Below are positions 8,167 through 17,720 of a DNA stretch of 64,000 nt, piece after piece (positions within the stretch are counted from its first letter, which is position 1; every line of letters starts with the position of its first letter). The position numbers and the translations under genes are program-made. The stretch is from SURF-21 sp964510515 (lineage in GTDB: Bacteria > Actinomycetota > Geothermincolia > Geothermincolales > RBG-13-55-18), in assembly GCA_964510515.1 (NCBI GenBank), contig CAZEAU010000012.1, forward strand, positions 1-64,000, given 5' to 3'. Below the pieces are notes generated by a model. The model ran no database searches, had not been told where the DNA came from, and saw only the letters and a list, made by a program, of their open reading frames with translations.

Positions 8167-8293
8167 GGGGTCAGGTCTTGCGAGGGGAGATTTCATGCAA
8201 GCGGAGTAAGGTGCATAATACCAGGTCAATGCCTTCAATTATGGTATTATAAGGAATATTAAGCGATGCAGGCAAAGAACAAGACCTGACCCC
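8167..8293. repeat. REP/MITE-like element B with 14-bp terminal inverted repeats
   Basis: It starts GGGGTCAGGTCTTG (8167-8180) and ends with the perfect complement (8280-8293). Length, AT-rich centre and the inner right end match element A at 365-489, but the interiors differ considerably. It lies upstream of the nucleotidase gene and could affect its transcription. Confidence 0.7.
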
Positions 8294-8486
8294 ATCTTTT
8301 GCGGGGAAGACGTTAGGCGTCGCGCTCACGGGGGTATATATAGTGCTGGTACATATGGCGTCGGCATGGCTCGGGGGGGGGCGCGGCGGCGGAGGGCAGC
8401 GGCCCGAAAAAGGGCAGCGATATCGGCATAGAGAAGACATCAGGTAAAAGAGGTATCGGGCACGAGGGATCCGGGAGGTGGTCCGT

Positions 8487-11400
8487 TTGAGGAATCATGA
8501 CTGGAGGAAGGCGGCGGGGTTGCTCGCCTGCCTCGCCCTGCTCTGCGGGATGCTGGTGGTCATCCCCGCGGCGAGCACCGCGCAGGCGCAGGATGCCAGG
8601 CCCTTCACCATCCTGCACACCAACGACGAGCACGGCGAGGTCATACCGTACGGACCGTCCATCGACTTCCCCGACCACCCCACCACGGGCGGGCTTTCGC
8701 GCATCGCCGCCGAGATGGGGCGCATCAAGGCGGAGAAGGCGGCGGCGAGCGAGCCGGTGCTGACCCTCTCCGCCGGGGACGTATCCCAGGGCACGCTCTT
8801 CAGCTGGCTGGAGGCCCAGCCGGGCGGCCATGTCGAGCTCTCGCTCCTGCAGGCCATGGGGTATGACGCGGTCGCCGTCGGCAACCACGATTTCGACATG
8901 GGCTCGGGGTACCGGGCGCAGGTGTACGCGCAGGCCAAGGCGGACGGCATAAAGCTGCCCCTGCTGTGCGCGAACATGAAATTCGACCTGACCGATCCCC
9001 AGGCCGCGGCCCTCGAGGACCTTTATTCCAGCGATGATAAGGGGGGCACCGAGCTGGCCATACAGCCCTACACGGTGAAGACCCTCTCCAACGGCCTCAA
9101 GGTGGGCATCTTCGGGCTGCTGGGGGTGGAGGCGGAGGTGGACGCGCCCGCGGCGGGGCTTACCGGGGTCACTTTCGGAAACGTCATCGGCAATCCCACC
9201 GACCCCGTGGGCTTCATCAACCGCGTCAACGTGGCCCAGGACATGGTCAATACCCTGCGCACGGACAAAGACTGCGACGTGGTGGTGGCCCTCACCCACT
9301 GCGGCACCGGCGAGGAGAAGATGCTGGCCCAGTTCGTGAACGGCATCGATGTCATCGTGGGCGGGCACAGCCACGACCTCAACTATCCCCCCATCAGCGT
9401 GGGCGGCACCACCATCGTGCAGGCGGGCTCCTACGGGCGCTACCTGGGCGTGCTGGAGCTGGAGCATACAGGCGGCAAGGTGTCGGTGCGCGCCGCCACC
9501 GCCATCCCCATGGATGAGAGCATCCCCACCGACCCCGGCATCGATGCGGCCATAGCCGCCTACACGGGGGCGCTCAACGCCCATCTGGGCTTCGACATCA
9601 TGGCCCCTTTCGCGGAGACGGACGTCGGCGGGGACGGGGGCTTCGACATCACCGATGCCCCGCCCCTGGCGGAGTGCAACCTGGGAGACCTCATCACCGA
9701 CGCCCTGCGTCAGGCCTCCACCGCGATTAACCCCGCCAAGCCGACGCGCATCGCCGTCGAGGGCAACGGCGTGATCAGGTCCAGCATCCCGCGCGGGGCT
9801 GCGGGGGTATTCAACTTCTACGACCTGCACCGCTCCTTCCCCCTGGGCGTGGACCTCTCGGGGGCCCAGCCCGCGCCCCTGGGCTACCCCATCGTCAACT
9901 TCTATCTCTTCGGGGCGGAGCTCAAGGGGGCCCTGGAGGCCATACTGGAGATCGGCAGCAACACCTACTTCCTGCAGCTGTCCGGGGCCCGCTATACCTA
10001 TAATGCGGGCGGCCCCGCGGGCGGCAAGATAGTGAGCTTCGAGATGGACGACCTGGCCGGGGGCTGGGAGCCGGTCAACCCGGCCGCGCTCTACCGCGTG
10101 GCCACCAGCCAGTACGACGCCTATTTCCTCAGCGCCTTCGGGCTGGAGCCGCGGGAGGAGAGCGGGGTCAAGACCACGGTGGACGCCTGCATCATCCTCG
10201 ACGGAGGCGGCAAGCAGGTGAAGTGCTGGCAGGCGCTGGCCGCGATGGTGCAGGGCATGCCCGACCTGGACGGCGACGGCATCCCCAACATCGCGCCCGG
10301 CTATAAGTATCCGCAGCAAAGGATAGCCAATACCGACTGGTACCTGGCGGAGGGCTCCACGCGGGGAGGCATGGAGACCTTCGTGCTGGTGCAGAACCCC
10401 GACCCCGCCGCCGACGCGCACGTGAACATCGTCTTCCAGACCGGCGAGGGGAAGGTGGCTCCCGCCGAGCTCAAGGGGCTGACCATACCCGCGGGGTCGC
10501 GCCGCACCATAAAGGCCAACGACTGGGTGGACAGCTACGATGTCTCCACCCTGGTCGAGCCCGTCGACGGGCGCGTGGTCTGCGAGCGCTCCACGTACGG
10601 CGCGGGGCGCGCCTGGGCGCACGACTCCATCGGGGCGACGGCTCCCGAGCCCGCGCAGGAGTGGTACCTGGCGGAGGGCTCCACCGGCGGCGGCATGGAA
10701 ACATACGTGCTGGTGCAGAACCCCTACAAGTCGGACGTGCACGTCGACATCGCTTTCCAGACCGGCGCGGGCGAGGTAGCCCCCGCCGACCTGCAGGGGG
10801 TGACCATACCCGCCGAGTCGCGCGCCACCTTCAGCGTGGGGTCGTGGATGCCCGACAACTACGACGTGTCCACCTTGGTGGAGGCGCGGGAAGGCCGCGT
10901 CGTCTGCGAGCGCGCCATGTACGGCGGCGGCCGCACCTGGGCGCACGGCTCCATCGGCACCTCGGTGCTCTCCGCCGACTGGTACCTGGCGGAGGGCTCC
11001 ACCGACGGCGGCATGGAGACCTTCGTGCTGGTGCAGAACCCCGGCGGCGACGACGTCCATATCAACCTGACCTTCAACACCGACGCCGGCGACATCGCGC
11101 CGCTGGACCTGCAGGGGGTGCTCGTGCCCGCCAACTCCCGCCGCACCTTCAAGGTCAACGACTGGGTGACGAACTACAACGTCTCAAGCCACGTGAAATG
11201 CATCGACGGCATCGTGGTGGCGGAGCGCGCCATGTACGGGGCGGGCCGCACCTGGGCGCACGGCTCCATCGGGGCGACCTCTCCCGCCGACATCTGCTTC
11301 CTGGCGGAGGGCTCCACCGGCGGCGGCATGGAGACCTGGGTGCTGGTGCAGAACCCCGGCGCGACCGTGGCCAAGGTGGACATCGTCCTTCAGACCGGCG

Positions 11401-11603
11401 CGGGGGCGGTCGCTCCCCCCGAACTGCAGGGCGCGAGCATACCCGCCTATTCGCGCCGCACCTTCAAGGTCAACGACTGGGTTACCACCTACGACGTCTC
11501 CACCATGGTGGTGGCGACGGAGGGGCAGGTGATCGTGGAGCGGGCCATGTACGGCGACGGGCGCGCCTGGGCGCACGGCTCCATCGGATACAGCGGCCCC
11601 TAG
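8487..11603 (+). CDS. Secreted 5'-nucleotidase/metallophosphatase with four C-terminal repeat domains
   Basis: This is a 1038-residue exported protein. A signal peptide (about residues 8-36) is followed by a calcineurin-like metallophosphatase domain with H-T-N-D-E-H-G-E, S-A-G-D-V-S-Q-G, V-G-N-H-D-F-D, L-T-H-C-G and G-G-H-S-H-D, all metal-binding motifs of the UshA/5'-nucleotidase family. A 5'-nucleotidase C-terminal domain follows (about 370-600; E-C-N-L-G-D-L-I-T-D-A and substrate-stacking aromatics). The last 420 residues are four copies of the about 105-residue domain with the core W-Y-L-A-E-G-S-T ... V-L-V-Q-N-P. It probably releases phosphate from nucleotides or related esters outside the cell. 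I start at TTG 8487 because GGGAGG ends eight bases before it; a GTG at 8478 lies inside that ribosome site. It has no membrane anchor or sortase signal. Confidence 0.9.
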   Translation: MRNHDWRKAAGLLACLALLCGMLVVIPAASTAQAQDARPFTILHTNDEHGEVIPYGPSIDFPDHPTTGGLSRIAAEMGRIKAEKAAASEPVLTLSAGDVSQGTLFSWLEAQPGGHVELSLLQAMGYDAVAVGNHDFDMGSGYRAQVYAQAKADGIKLPLLCANMKFDLTDPQAAALEDLYSSDDKGGTELAIQPYTVKTLSNGLKVGIFGLLGVEAEVDAPAAGLTGVTFGNVIGNPTDPVGFINRVNVAQDMVNTLRTDKDCDVVVALTHCGTGEEKMLAQFVNGIDVIVGGHSHDLNYPPISVGGTTIVQAGSYGRYLGVLELEHTGGKVSVRAATAIPMDESIPTDPGIDAAIAAYTGALNAHLGFDIMAPFAETDVGGDGGFDITDAPPLAECNLGDLITDALRQASTAINPAKPTRIAVEGNGVIRSSIPRGAAGVFNFYDLHRSFPLGVDLSGAQPAPLGYPIVNFYLFGAELKGALEAILEIGSNTYFLQLSGARYTYNAGGPAGGKIVSFEMDDLAGGWEPVNPAALYRVATSQYDAYFLSAFGLEPREESGVKTTVDACIILDGGGKQVKCWQALAAMVQGMPDLDGDGIPNIAPGYKYPQQRIANTDWYLAEGSTRGGMETFVLVQNPDPAADAHVNIVFQTGEGKVAPAELKGLTIPAGSRRTIKANDWVDSYDVSTLVEPVDGRVVCERSTYGAGRAWAHDSIGATAPEPAQEWYLAEGSTGGGMETYVLVQNPYKSDVHVDIAFQTGAGEVAPADLQGVTIPAESRATFSVGSWMPDNYDVSTLVEAREGRVVCERAMYGGGRTWAHGSIGTSVLSADWYLAEGSTDGGMETFVLVQNPGGDDVHINLTFNTDAGDIAPLDLQGVLVPANSRRTFKVNDWVTNYNVSSHVKCIDGIVVAERAMYGAGRTWAHGSIGATSPADICFLAEGSTGGGMETWVLVQNPGATVAKVDIVLQTGAGAVAPPELQGASIPAYSRRTFKVNDWVTTYDVSTMVVATEGQVIVERAMYGDGRAWAHGSIGYSGP

Positions 11604-11912
11604 GGGGAGGGGGCGGGAAAGAGGGCTGCGGCGGCGGGGGGAAGCTCCGTAAGCGGCAGCCCGGCGTAACAAAGCCAAGGTGGCCGGGCCGCGCGCCCGG
11701 CCACCTTCTCATCGCGGCTGCGCGGCGGGCGGCATGGCCGCGGGCCTCATCGCGGCGCGCCGCGGGGCCCCCCGCGCCCGGGAGGCGGCGAGTGTATATC
11801 CTTCATGTGGAGCTGAGCTGGCTCCGTCGCCTCCGTATCCGGGAGGCGGCGAGAAAGGGCGGGTACGGGAAAGCCGGGCTCCACCATGCATGGCGAGAAG
11901 GAGGCGAGCTTC
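11604..11912. other. Intergenic region with one hairpin
   Basis: Apart from the hairpin at 11677-11707, I see no gene, repeat or promoter that I can support in this stretch. Confidence 0.5.
11677..11707 (+). terminator. Strong GC-rich hairpin, probable terminator
   Basis: A 13-bp perfect stem (AAGGTGGCCGGGC with its complement at 11695-11707) and a 5-base loop follow the nucleotidase gene by about 75 bp. Only TTCTC follows, so there is no true U-run. Confidence 0.6.
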
Positions 11913-12374
11913 ATGGCGCGGGCGGCGGGAGAGGCGGACGATAGCGCGGGGGACGGGGACGCGGGCATCTACGCGCTGCTCATCCGCGTGGGGGCGAGGC
12001 GGACTCTGGAGGCGGGAGCGCTGGGCAGCGTGGAGCTGCGCCGCGGCTATTACGCTTACGTGGGGAGGGCGAGCAGGGGCCTTGCGGCCAGGCTGCGCCG
12101 CCATGCGCGCCGGGAGGGGAAGCGCCTCTTCTGGCACGTGGATCACCTGCTCGCGTCGGCGCGCCTCTCGGAGATATGGGTCTTTCCCCTCTCGCGCGGG
12201 GAATGCGAGCTGGCCGATGAGCTGGAGCGGGGGGGAGGCCGCCGGGACGGCCTGCGCGGGTTCGGCTCCAGCGACTGCCGCTGCCGGGGGCATCTCCTCT
12301 ACCTGGGCGCGCGGAGGCCCGTGCCGCCCGCGGGCGCTCTCCTGGTCATCACCGACCTGGAGGGGCTGGGGTGA
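11913..12374 (+). CDS. DUF123 / GIY-YIG-like nuclease-family protein
   Basis: This 153-residue protein matches the DUF123 family, a relative of GIY-YIG nucleases. It has G-I-Y-A-L-L-I-R-V near the start, the G-Y-Y-A-Y-V-G-R-A strand with Y and G of the motif, R-L-R-R-H, F-W-H-V-D-H-L-L, and the late G-F-G-S-S-D-C-R-C-R-G-H-L-L-Y-L with its cysteines. Family members are sometimes fused to or found near endonuclease III, but activity is not established. The ATG at 11913 has AAGGAGG eight bases upstream, preferred over ATGs at 11886 and 11890. A bidirectional terminator follows. Confidence 0.85.
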   Translation: MARAAGEADDSAGDGDAGIYALLIRVGARRTLEAGALGSVELRRGYYAYVGRASRGLAARLRRHARREGKRLFWHVDHLLASARLSEIWVFPLSRGECELADELERGGGRRDGLRGFGSSDCRCRGHLLYLGARRPVPPAGALLVITDLEGLG

Positions 12375-12404
12375 GCTTCACGCCATGCGCGATGCGCAAA
12401 GGAA

Positions 12405-12430
12405 GAAGGGCGCCCCGCGGGGCGCCCTTC
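12405..12430. terminator. Bidirectional intrinsic terminator
   Basis: The inverted repeat GAAGGGCGCCCC/GGGGCGCCCTTC lies between the convergent genes ending at 12374 and 12449. It has A-rich sequence on the left but no U-run on the right. Confidence 0.65.
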
Positions 12431-12448
12431 CAGGACTCCGGATCGTGC

Positions 12449-15100
12449 TTACGCGGTCGACCTGCGCGAGAGCAGTATGCCCCCCGCCACCAAAGCGATG
12501 GCGATGATCACGGAGAGCACGATGGCCACGACCCAGCTCGTGCTCGACCCCGCGGTGTAATTGTAGGTGGGCTTGCTCTGTAAAATGAAGCGCACGTTGT
12601 TCTCCGCGCCGTCGGCGCGCCCCAGGAAGTGGTCGAACTCCTCGCCGCGCTGGGCGATGGCCTCCAGCTCCGCGCCGGTCATGCTGAACTGGGTGAGGAC
12701 GGCGAGGAGGCCCTCCTCGAGCTTGGTGGTGCCCTCGTCCTTGAGGCGGGAGAGGCCGCCCGATACCTGGTCGGCGGCGTAGAGCAGGGTGCCGTCCGCG
12801 GTCGGGCTGCCTATGCCCGCGACCGCCTTGTCTATGCCCGCGGTGACCTGCAGGAGCCCTTCCACCAGGGCGGGGTCGTTGGGGTCGCCGGAGCGCAGGC
12901 CGCTCTTCAGGGTGTGCAGCCCGCCCTGTATGGCCGCCATGGCGAAGAGCAGGGTGTCGCTCACGCCCGCGTCGCCGATGCCCGCCTTCATGGTGTTGAG
13001 ACCCTCCTCCACCGCCTGCACGGCGTAGAGCAGGGTGCCGTCGTCGGCCTGCGAGCCGATGCCGTTGGCTATCTGCATCAGCCCGCCCTGCAGGGCGGCC
13101 ATGCCGTAGAGCAGGGTGCCGTCGGTGCTGGCATCCCCGATGGCTTCATCCTTCATTTTTCCCAACCCCGCCTGCATGGCGGCCATGGCGTAGAGCAGGG
13201 TGCCGTCTGTGGTCGGGCTGCCTATGCCCGTGGTTATGGCCTGCAGGCCCGGCAGCATGAGGCCGCTCACGCCGCCGATCATCTGCTGGATGCCGGGCAC
13301 CATCTGGGCATCGGTGAGGGTTTTGATCATCGTCAGCCCCGGTATGATATCGTTGTCGAGGCCGCTCTGCATGCCGGTAAGGCCCGTCACGGCAGTGCCC
13401 AGCCCCGCGGCGTAGGCGTCCATCATCGCCTGCAGGTTTGGCCAGATGGACGGGTCCGAGGAATCGGTGAGGGGCTTGACGACGTTCAGGGTATAGTCGT
13501 AGAGCGTCGTCGGGCCTCCGCCCGGGCTCAGGGAATTCTTTATACCCGTAAGGCCAGGTATGGTCGCGCCCAAGCCCGTGGCCATGCCCGTCAGGCCGTC
13601 GATGACGGTCCCGGCCTCGCCCGCCTCTCCGAGCGCTTCGCTCAGGAGTTGCGCGCCGCCCAGGATCTGAGCCAGGCCGTTGAGAAGGGTGCCGGCGGTG
13701 GCGGTGTCGCCTATGGCGGCTATCAAATCCTGCACCCCGGAGAGGATGCCGTTCAGCCCGCCCTGCACCGCATTGACGGCATAGAGCAGGGTGCCGTCAT
13801 CCGCGTCCGAGCCGATGCCTGCCGCGATCTCGCCCAGCCCTCCCTGTATTTTGTTCACCGCGAAGAGCAGGGTCTCGTCGGTGGTGGAGGTGCCGATACC
13901 GGCCTTGGTCTGCTCGAGGCCCGCGGCCATCTGCGCCATGGCGTAGAGCAGGGAGGGGTCGCTGCCCGGGGCGCCGATGCCCGCAGTCATCCCCTGCAGC
14001 CCGCCCTGCACCGCCTGCACGGCGTAGAGCAGGGTGCCGTCCGCGGCCTCGGAGCCGATGCCCGCGATGGCGCTGTTCAGCCCCGGTATCAGCTTGCCGG
14101 TGATGGCCTCAGGGGCCTCGGGAAGCCCCGCCCCCAGCTGCTCCAGGCCGCCGAAGATGGCGTTGATGCCGTAGAGGAGCGAGGCATCGGTGCTCGGGCT
14201 GCCGATGCCCTCATTGACGGTCACCATGCCCTCGTAGAAGAGCTTGACGAAGGGGGCCAGGGTGGCGGTGATGTCCTTCTGATTGGTGTGCGGGAAATGG
14301 AAGACGGCGGCCAGGGTCAGCGGCGGCATGGCGAAGTCCTTGGCGTCCGCCTCCACCCAGATGGTGTGGCTCTCCTCCGTGGCCGGAGGGAAGAGGGGTA
14401 TGGACCACCCGATGTTGTAGAAGTCGGGCATCCATATCACCGTACCGGTGGGGTCCGCCTCCAGGTTGAAGAAGATGGAGTTGTCGAAGTACCAGTCGTA
14501 GGGGAGGATGACCAGGGGCAGGTAGGTCTCCACCTCCTCGCTGACCTTCTCTCCCGTAGCCGGGTCCACGTACTCCAGCTCCGTCTTCTCTTTGCTCGTG
14601 TTGGTGAGGGTAAGCTCCACCTTGAAGCGGCCGCTCTTCCCGGTGATGGTCTCCAGGTCGGTGACCGGCTCGCCGTCGAACCAGTACTTGAAACGCACAT
14701 CGAGGGGGATGCGCGTGCGCGCTTCCTCGACCGAGGGCTCCGAGAGCACGGTGTTGGCGATGACGTTTTTGGGGCCGTCCACCTTGATCTCCGGCCAAAC
14801 GATGTAGTCCCCCTCCACGCGGGGCTTGGCGAAGCCCTTCACGCCCTGGAACCCGCCGATGTCCTCGAAGGTCTTCTCCTTCTTCACGTTCACGGCGCCG
14901 TTGCCGTCGAGGGAGAGCCAGTTGAAGACCTGGACCTCCTCGATCTGGCCCGTGGAGGCCATGGTGGCCAGCACGAACTCGGAGTTCATGACCTCGACAT
15001 CGCTGCTCTCCCGCTGCGCGCTGGCGGGGATGACCATGGTCAGCGAGACGACCAGCGCCACGGCGAGCAGGACTATGGAGGCTCTTTTCATCCTCTTCAT
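12449..15100 (-). CDS. Membrane-anchored protein with about twelve 27-residue repeats
   Basis: This is an 883-residue protein of no family I can name. A signal peptide/anchor (residues about 5-28) is followed by about 270 residues of beta-rich ectodomain (F-K-Y-W-F-D-G-E-P-V and similar). About twelve repeats then follow with the consensus G-I-G-S-x-x-x-D-G-T-L-L-Y-A-V-x-A-V-Q-G-G-L. They are interrupted once near the middle. The protein ends in a single membrane helix with basic residues after it (I-A-L-V-A-G-G-I-L-L-S-R-R). The Gly/Leu spacing recalls the repeat regions of YhgE/Pip-type exported proteins, but homology is not shown. The start at 15100 is preceded by GGAGG. It lies 12 bp after the six-helix membrane protein, surely one operon. 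Confidence 0.85.
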   Translation of the reverse strand: MKRMKRASIVLLAVALVVSLTMVIPASAQRESSDVEVMNSEFVLATMASTGQIEEVQVFNWLSLDGNGAVNVKKEKTFEDIGGFQGVKGFAKPRVEGDYIVWPEIKVDGPKNVIANTVLSEPSVEEARTRIPLDVRFKYWFDGEPVTDLETITGKSGRFKVELTLTNTSKEKTELEYVDPATGEKVSEEVETYLPLVILPYDWYFDNSIFFNLEADPTGTVIWMPDFYNIGWSIPLFPPATEESHTIWVEADAKDFAMPPLTLAAVFHFPHTNQKDITATLAPFVKLFYEGMVTVNEGIGSPSTDASLLYGINAIFGGLEQLGAGLPEAPEAITGKLIPGLNSAIAGIGSEAADGTLLYAVQAVQGGLQGMTAGIGAPGSDPSLLYAMAQMAAGLEQTKAGIGTSTTDETLLFAVNKIQGGLGEIAAGIGSDADDGTLLYAVNAVQGGLNGILSGVQDLIAAIGDTATAGTLLNGLAQILGGAQLLSEALGEAGEAGTVIDGLTGMATGLGATIPGLTGIKNSLSPGGGPTTLYDYTLNVVKPLTDSSDPSIWPNLQAMMDAYAAGLGTAVTGLTGMQSGLDNDIIPGLTMIKTLTDAQMVPGIQQMIGGVSGLMLPGLQAITTGIGSPTTDGTLLYAMAAMQAGLGKMKDEAIGDASTDGTLLYGMAALQGGLMQIANGIGSQADDGTLLYAVQAVEEGLNTMKAGIGDAGVSDTLLFAMAAIQGGLHTLKSGLRSGDPNDPALVEGLLQVTAGIDKAVAGIGSPTADGTLLYAADQVSGGLSRLKDEGTTKLEEGLLAVLTQFSMTGAELEAIAQRGEEFDHFLGRADGAENNVRFILQSKPTYNYTAGSSTSWVVAIVLSVIIAIALVAGGILLSRRSTA

Positions 15101-15112
15101 ATCCAGCACCTC

Positions 15113-15667
15113 CTATTGCTCCAGCGCGGCCGGGATCTCGGCCTCGGCCTCGGTACGCCCGGGGGAGAGGGCGGCGTCCAGCAGGGCGGCCACAAGCAGC
15201 CCGATGAGCAGGGAGAGGACCACCCCGATGAGGGTGGTGATGGCGCGGTGCATGGCCTCCACGGGCTTTTCCGCCAGCAGGTAGTCGAAGCGGGCCACCG
15301 CCCCCAGGAAGCACCCCCATCCCACCAGGAGCATGGGCAGCATCTCCCTTATCCTGGGGATGGAGATGAGCCCGGCCACGAGGATGAAGATGGCCCCCGC
15401 GATGGCCACCGAGAGGCCGTAGTAAAGCGGGAGGACCAGCATGAAGAGGTAGAAGCTGAGCATGCCCAGCAGCACTCCCACCACTCCCCCCAGGGTCATC
15501 CAGGGCAGGGAGCGCACGAGGGCGGGGCCGTAGGCCATGCATACCCCGAAGGTGACCAGCATCACCCAGTAAGCCTTGGCCCCCAGGTAGTCGAAGAACC
15601 ACATCCAGAAAAAGGCCACCACGGCGAGGGCTACCGCCAGGATGGCATTGCGCCCGAACTTGTTCAT
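15113..15667 (-). CDS. Multi-spanning membrane protein, unknown function
   Basis: This 184-residue protein consists mostly of hydrophobic helices (about six), for example A-I-L-A-V-A-L-A-V-V-A-F-F-W and L-G-G-V-V-G-V-L-L-G-M-L-S-F-Y. It has a short acidic tail. The pattern resembles DUF1097-type membrane proteins, but I cannot confirm this. It is the first gene of a two-gene operon with the 27-residue-repeat protein, suggesting they act together at the envelope. Two ATGs are possible (15673 and 15667); the second leaves better spacing from AAGGGGGG. A plausible promoter lies about 145 bp upstream. Confidence 0.75.
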   Translation of the reverse strand: MNKFGRNAILAVALAVVAFFWMWFFDYLGAKAYWVMLVTFGVCMAYGPALVRSLPWMTLGGVVGVLLGMLSFYLFMLVLPLYYGLSVAIAGAIFILVAGLISIPRIREMLPMLLVGWGCFLGAVARFDYLLAEKPVEAMHRAITTLIGVVLSLLIGLLVAALLDAALSPGRTEAEAEIPAALEQ

Positions 15668-15673
15668 GCCCAT

Positions 15674-16179
15674 CCCCCCTTAGAATCCATCACGATGAAG
15701 CCGACATTGCCTGCGATGAAGCCGAAGGCGGTCCGCCTCCGGCGATGGGATCCGCTGCCCGCAAACGTGAAGCCCCCTGGCATCACCCCTTTCAGCCGAC
15801 CCGAGCCGTTAAGGTGATTATCCTACATCGCCCGCTTGTTAAGCAACATCACCAGCTCGAAATATACGCTTTGAGCCGGTTCCCTTCGCCTCCTGCGCGA
15901 CCGCCACTCTATATATACCCTCAAGGGTAGATTCAACACCTGGGCCCGTACCCCTTCCCTGTACTATTCGGGAAGCGGGCGCCATTTGTTTAGCGCCGGT
16001 GCGCTCCGCCCTTCACGCGTATCGCCGGGAGGAGATGAAGCGAGTGGGGCGGCGACGAATAGCGTTCGTTCCGCGGGGGCGCGCGCGGCGCCGATGCGCC
16101 CGGACCGCGGCGCATCGCGGCCTCGGGCGGGCCTCATCCGCCATCCGCCGGCAACGCGCGGCGAGGCCGCGGCAGGCGC
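15674..16179. other. Intergenic region with one possible promoter
   Basis: Half a kilobase between two minus-strand genes. Apart from the promoter-like pair at 15817-15846, nothing is recognisable. The right half is GC-rich and without a plausible reading frame. Confidence 0.45.
15817..15846 (-). promoter_or_regulatory. Putative sigma70-type promoter for the membrane-protein operon
   Basis: On the minus strand TTGCTT (15841-15846) and GATAAT (15817-15822) are separated by 18 bp, in an AT-richer pocket. The distance to the first gene of the operon is about 145 bp. Confidence 0.35.
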
Positions 16180-16833
16180 CTATTTCCCCGGCTTTCCCTT
16201 CATCATCCTCCTTATGGCGAGGAGGTTGTCCAGGGCCTCCGGCGGGAGTTCCCTGGCCCCTCCCAGCAGCTGAGCCGTGAAGGTCACCTGCGCGCAGAAC
16301 TCCACCGTCTCCAGGCGGTGATAGGCTTGTTCGACGTCGCTTCCCCAGCACAGCACGCCGTGGTTCTGCATGAGCACGGCGTCGTAATCGTTGAGGAAGG
16401 GCAGCATGGATTCCGCCAGCTCCGCGCTTCCGGGAAGCTGAAAGGGCACCAGCGGTACCTCGCCCAGGAAGATGACCGCCTCGGGGACGAGGTGCAGGTC
16501 GAGGGGTTTGCCGGCGACGGCGAAGGAGGTGGAGAAGGGGGGGTGGGCGTGCACTATGCCCCCGATATCTTCGCGCTCGCGGAAGAGGCGCAGGTGCATG
16601 GGCGTCTCGCTGGTGGGGTGGCCCTCGCCGCGCAGAACCTCCCCCTCCAGGTCCATGACCAGGAGCTGCTCCGGGCGCATGAAGCCCTTGCTCACCAGGG
16701 TGGGGGTGATCAAGACCTCCCCCGGCCCCAGGCGCAGAGAGATGTTGCCGGAATTGGCCGAGGCCATCCCCCTCTGCCAGACCCGTCTTCCTATCTCGCA
16801 CATGAGCTCGCGCAGCGCGCTTTCCTCCCGCAT
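16180..16833 (-). CDS. Class II aldolase/adducin-family protein
   Basis: This is a 217-residue cytoplasmic enzyme of the L-fuculose-phosphate aldolase / ribulose-5-phosphate 4-epimerase family. It has the phosphate-binding S-A-N-S-G-N-I-S-L-R near residue 25, K49 in the S-K-G-F motif, the acidic residue in S-E-T-P-M-H-L, the zinc ligands in V-H-A-H-P-P, and the third zinc His in Q-N-H-G-V-L-C-W-G. All catalytic parts are present, so it should be an active zinc aldolase or epimerase. The substrate cannot be told from sequence; methylthioribulose-phosphate dehydratase is a relative too. It stands alone on this strand. Confidence 0.88.
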   Translation of the reverse strand: MREESALRELMCEIGRRVWQRGMASANSGNISLRLGPGEVLITPTLVSKGFMRPEQLLVMDLEGEVLRGEGHPTSETPMHLRLFREREDIGGIVHAHPPFSTSFAVAGKPLDLHLVPEAVIFLGEVPLVPFQLPGSAELAESMLPFLNDYDAVLMQNHGVLCWGSDVEQAYHRLETVEFCAQVTFTAQLLGGARELPPEALDNLLAIRRMMKGKPGK

Positions 16834-17069
16834 ATCGGCTTACCTCCCTCTCCACGGGGGCTTCGAGCCCCCCGGCGGCGTGCGCTTCCAGGCTGGACAT
16901 ACCCGTGGATATTATAAGCGCTTCCCCGCGGGCGAGGTGAAGGGCGCGGGGCACGAGCAGCTCCTGCGGGCGAGACCCGGGGCGGGGGTCGGCGCGTTCG
17001 CGGCACTCGGGAACAAAGGAAGCCGGAAGACATCCGGAGGAAGGCGCTGGAAGCGGCAGCGAGCGGGGC

Positions 17070-17564
17070 TCAGAAGACCTTTCTCTCCCACCAGCGCCCC
17101 TTGCCCTGCGCTTCCCTCCCCCGGGCATATGCGCGCACGTTGATCTTCTCGCTGCGCGGCGGCATCGCGGGGGCGGCTGCGGCCGCATCGGGCTCGCGCT
17201 GCGCCCGCCGCCGGGTAGCGTCGTCCTCGCGGATGACCAGCGAAGCCAGGACCTTGATGGGGGAGGAGGGCACGCGCTCCAACATCTCTTCCCAGCCCTG
17301 GCGGGGGCTCCCCATGACGGCGTAGGTATGCATGAGGTGTTCGACGAAGACGGGGGTCAGGGGCTTGAGCTCTACTTCGTAAAGCTCCCCTTCCTCGGGC
17401 GTGAAGTCCTCGAAGGGCACGTCCATGAGGTTGAGGAGCCGCTGGGGCACATCGCTTTTCTTCTCCGCGAGCCTGCGCTCGAGCTTCCTGGTGAAGAAGC
17501 TGCGGGATACCCTCCTTCTCCCCGCCGTCTCCTGCTTGTTCCCACCCGGTCTTCGCGCGTCCAT
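17070..17564 (-). CDS. Hypothetical protein
   Basis: This 164-residue protein has basic ends. The middle region (R-L-L-N-L-M-D-V-P-F-E-D-F-T and P-V-F-V-E-H-L-M-H-T-Y-A-V-M-G) looks like a folded helical domain. The tail is Ala/Arg-rich and probably disordered. There is no signal peptide or membrane segment. I recognise no family. The ATG at 17564 has AGGAG only two bases upstream, so the start is uncertain. It is divergent from the prenyltransferase gene. Confidence 0.55.
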   Translation of the reverse strand: MDARRPGGNKQETAGRRRVSRSFFTRKLERRLAEKKSDVPQRLLNLMDVPFEDFTPEEGELYEVELKPLTPVFVEHLMHTYAVMGSPRQGWEEMLERVPSSPIKVLASLVIREDDATRRRAQREPDAAAAAPAMPPRSEKINVRAYARGREAQGKGRWWERKVF

Positions 17565-17720
17565 TCTCCTGCCCTTGCCATGACTCAGCTGCCGGTGCTG
17601 CTGCTTTTCCTCTCCTTGCCGACCCTATCTATATCGGAGGGCGGGCGCCTTTCTTGAAGGGGATATGATCGCGCCGCAAGCGCGTAGCCCCTGCGCCGCG
17701 GCGCGGGCCCCGCAATCCGC

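Noticed and set aside
8313..11060. Long minus-strand open frame over the nucleotidase
   Set aside because: The plus-strand frame has a signal peptide, phosphatase motifs and repeat domains; the antisense one has none.
12629..15817. Very long open frame (over 1000 codons) on the plus strand
   Set aside because: It is antisense to the 27-residue-repeat protein and the membrane protein. The translation is biased and featureless, caused by high GC3 on the other strand.
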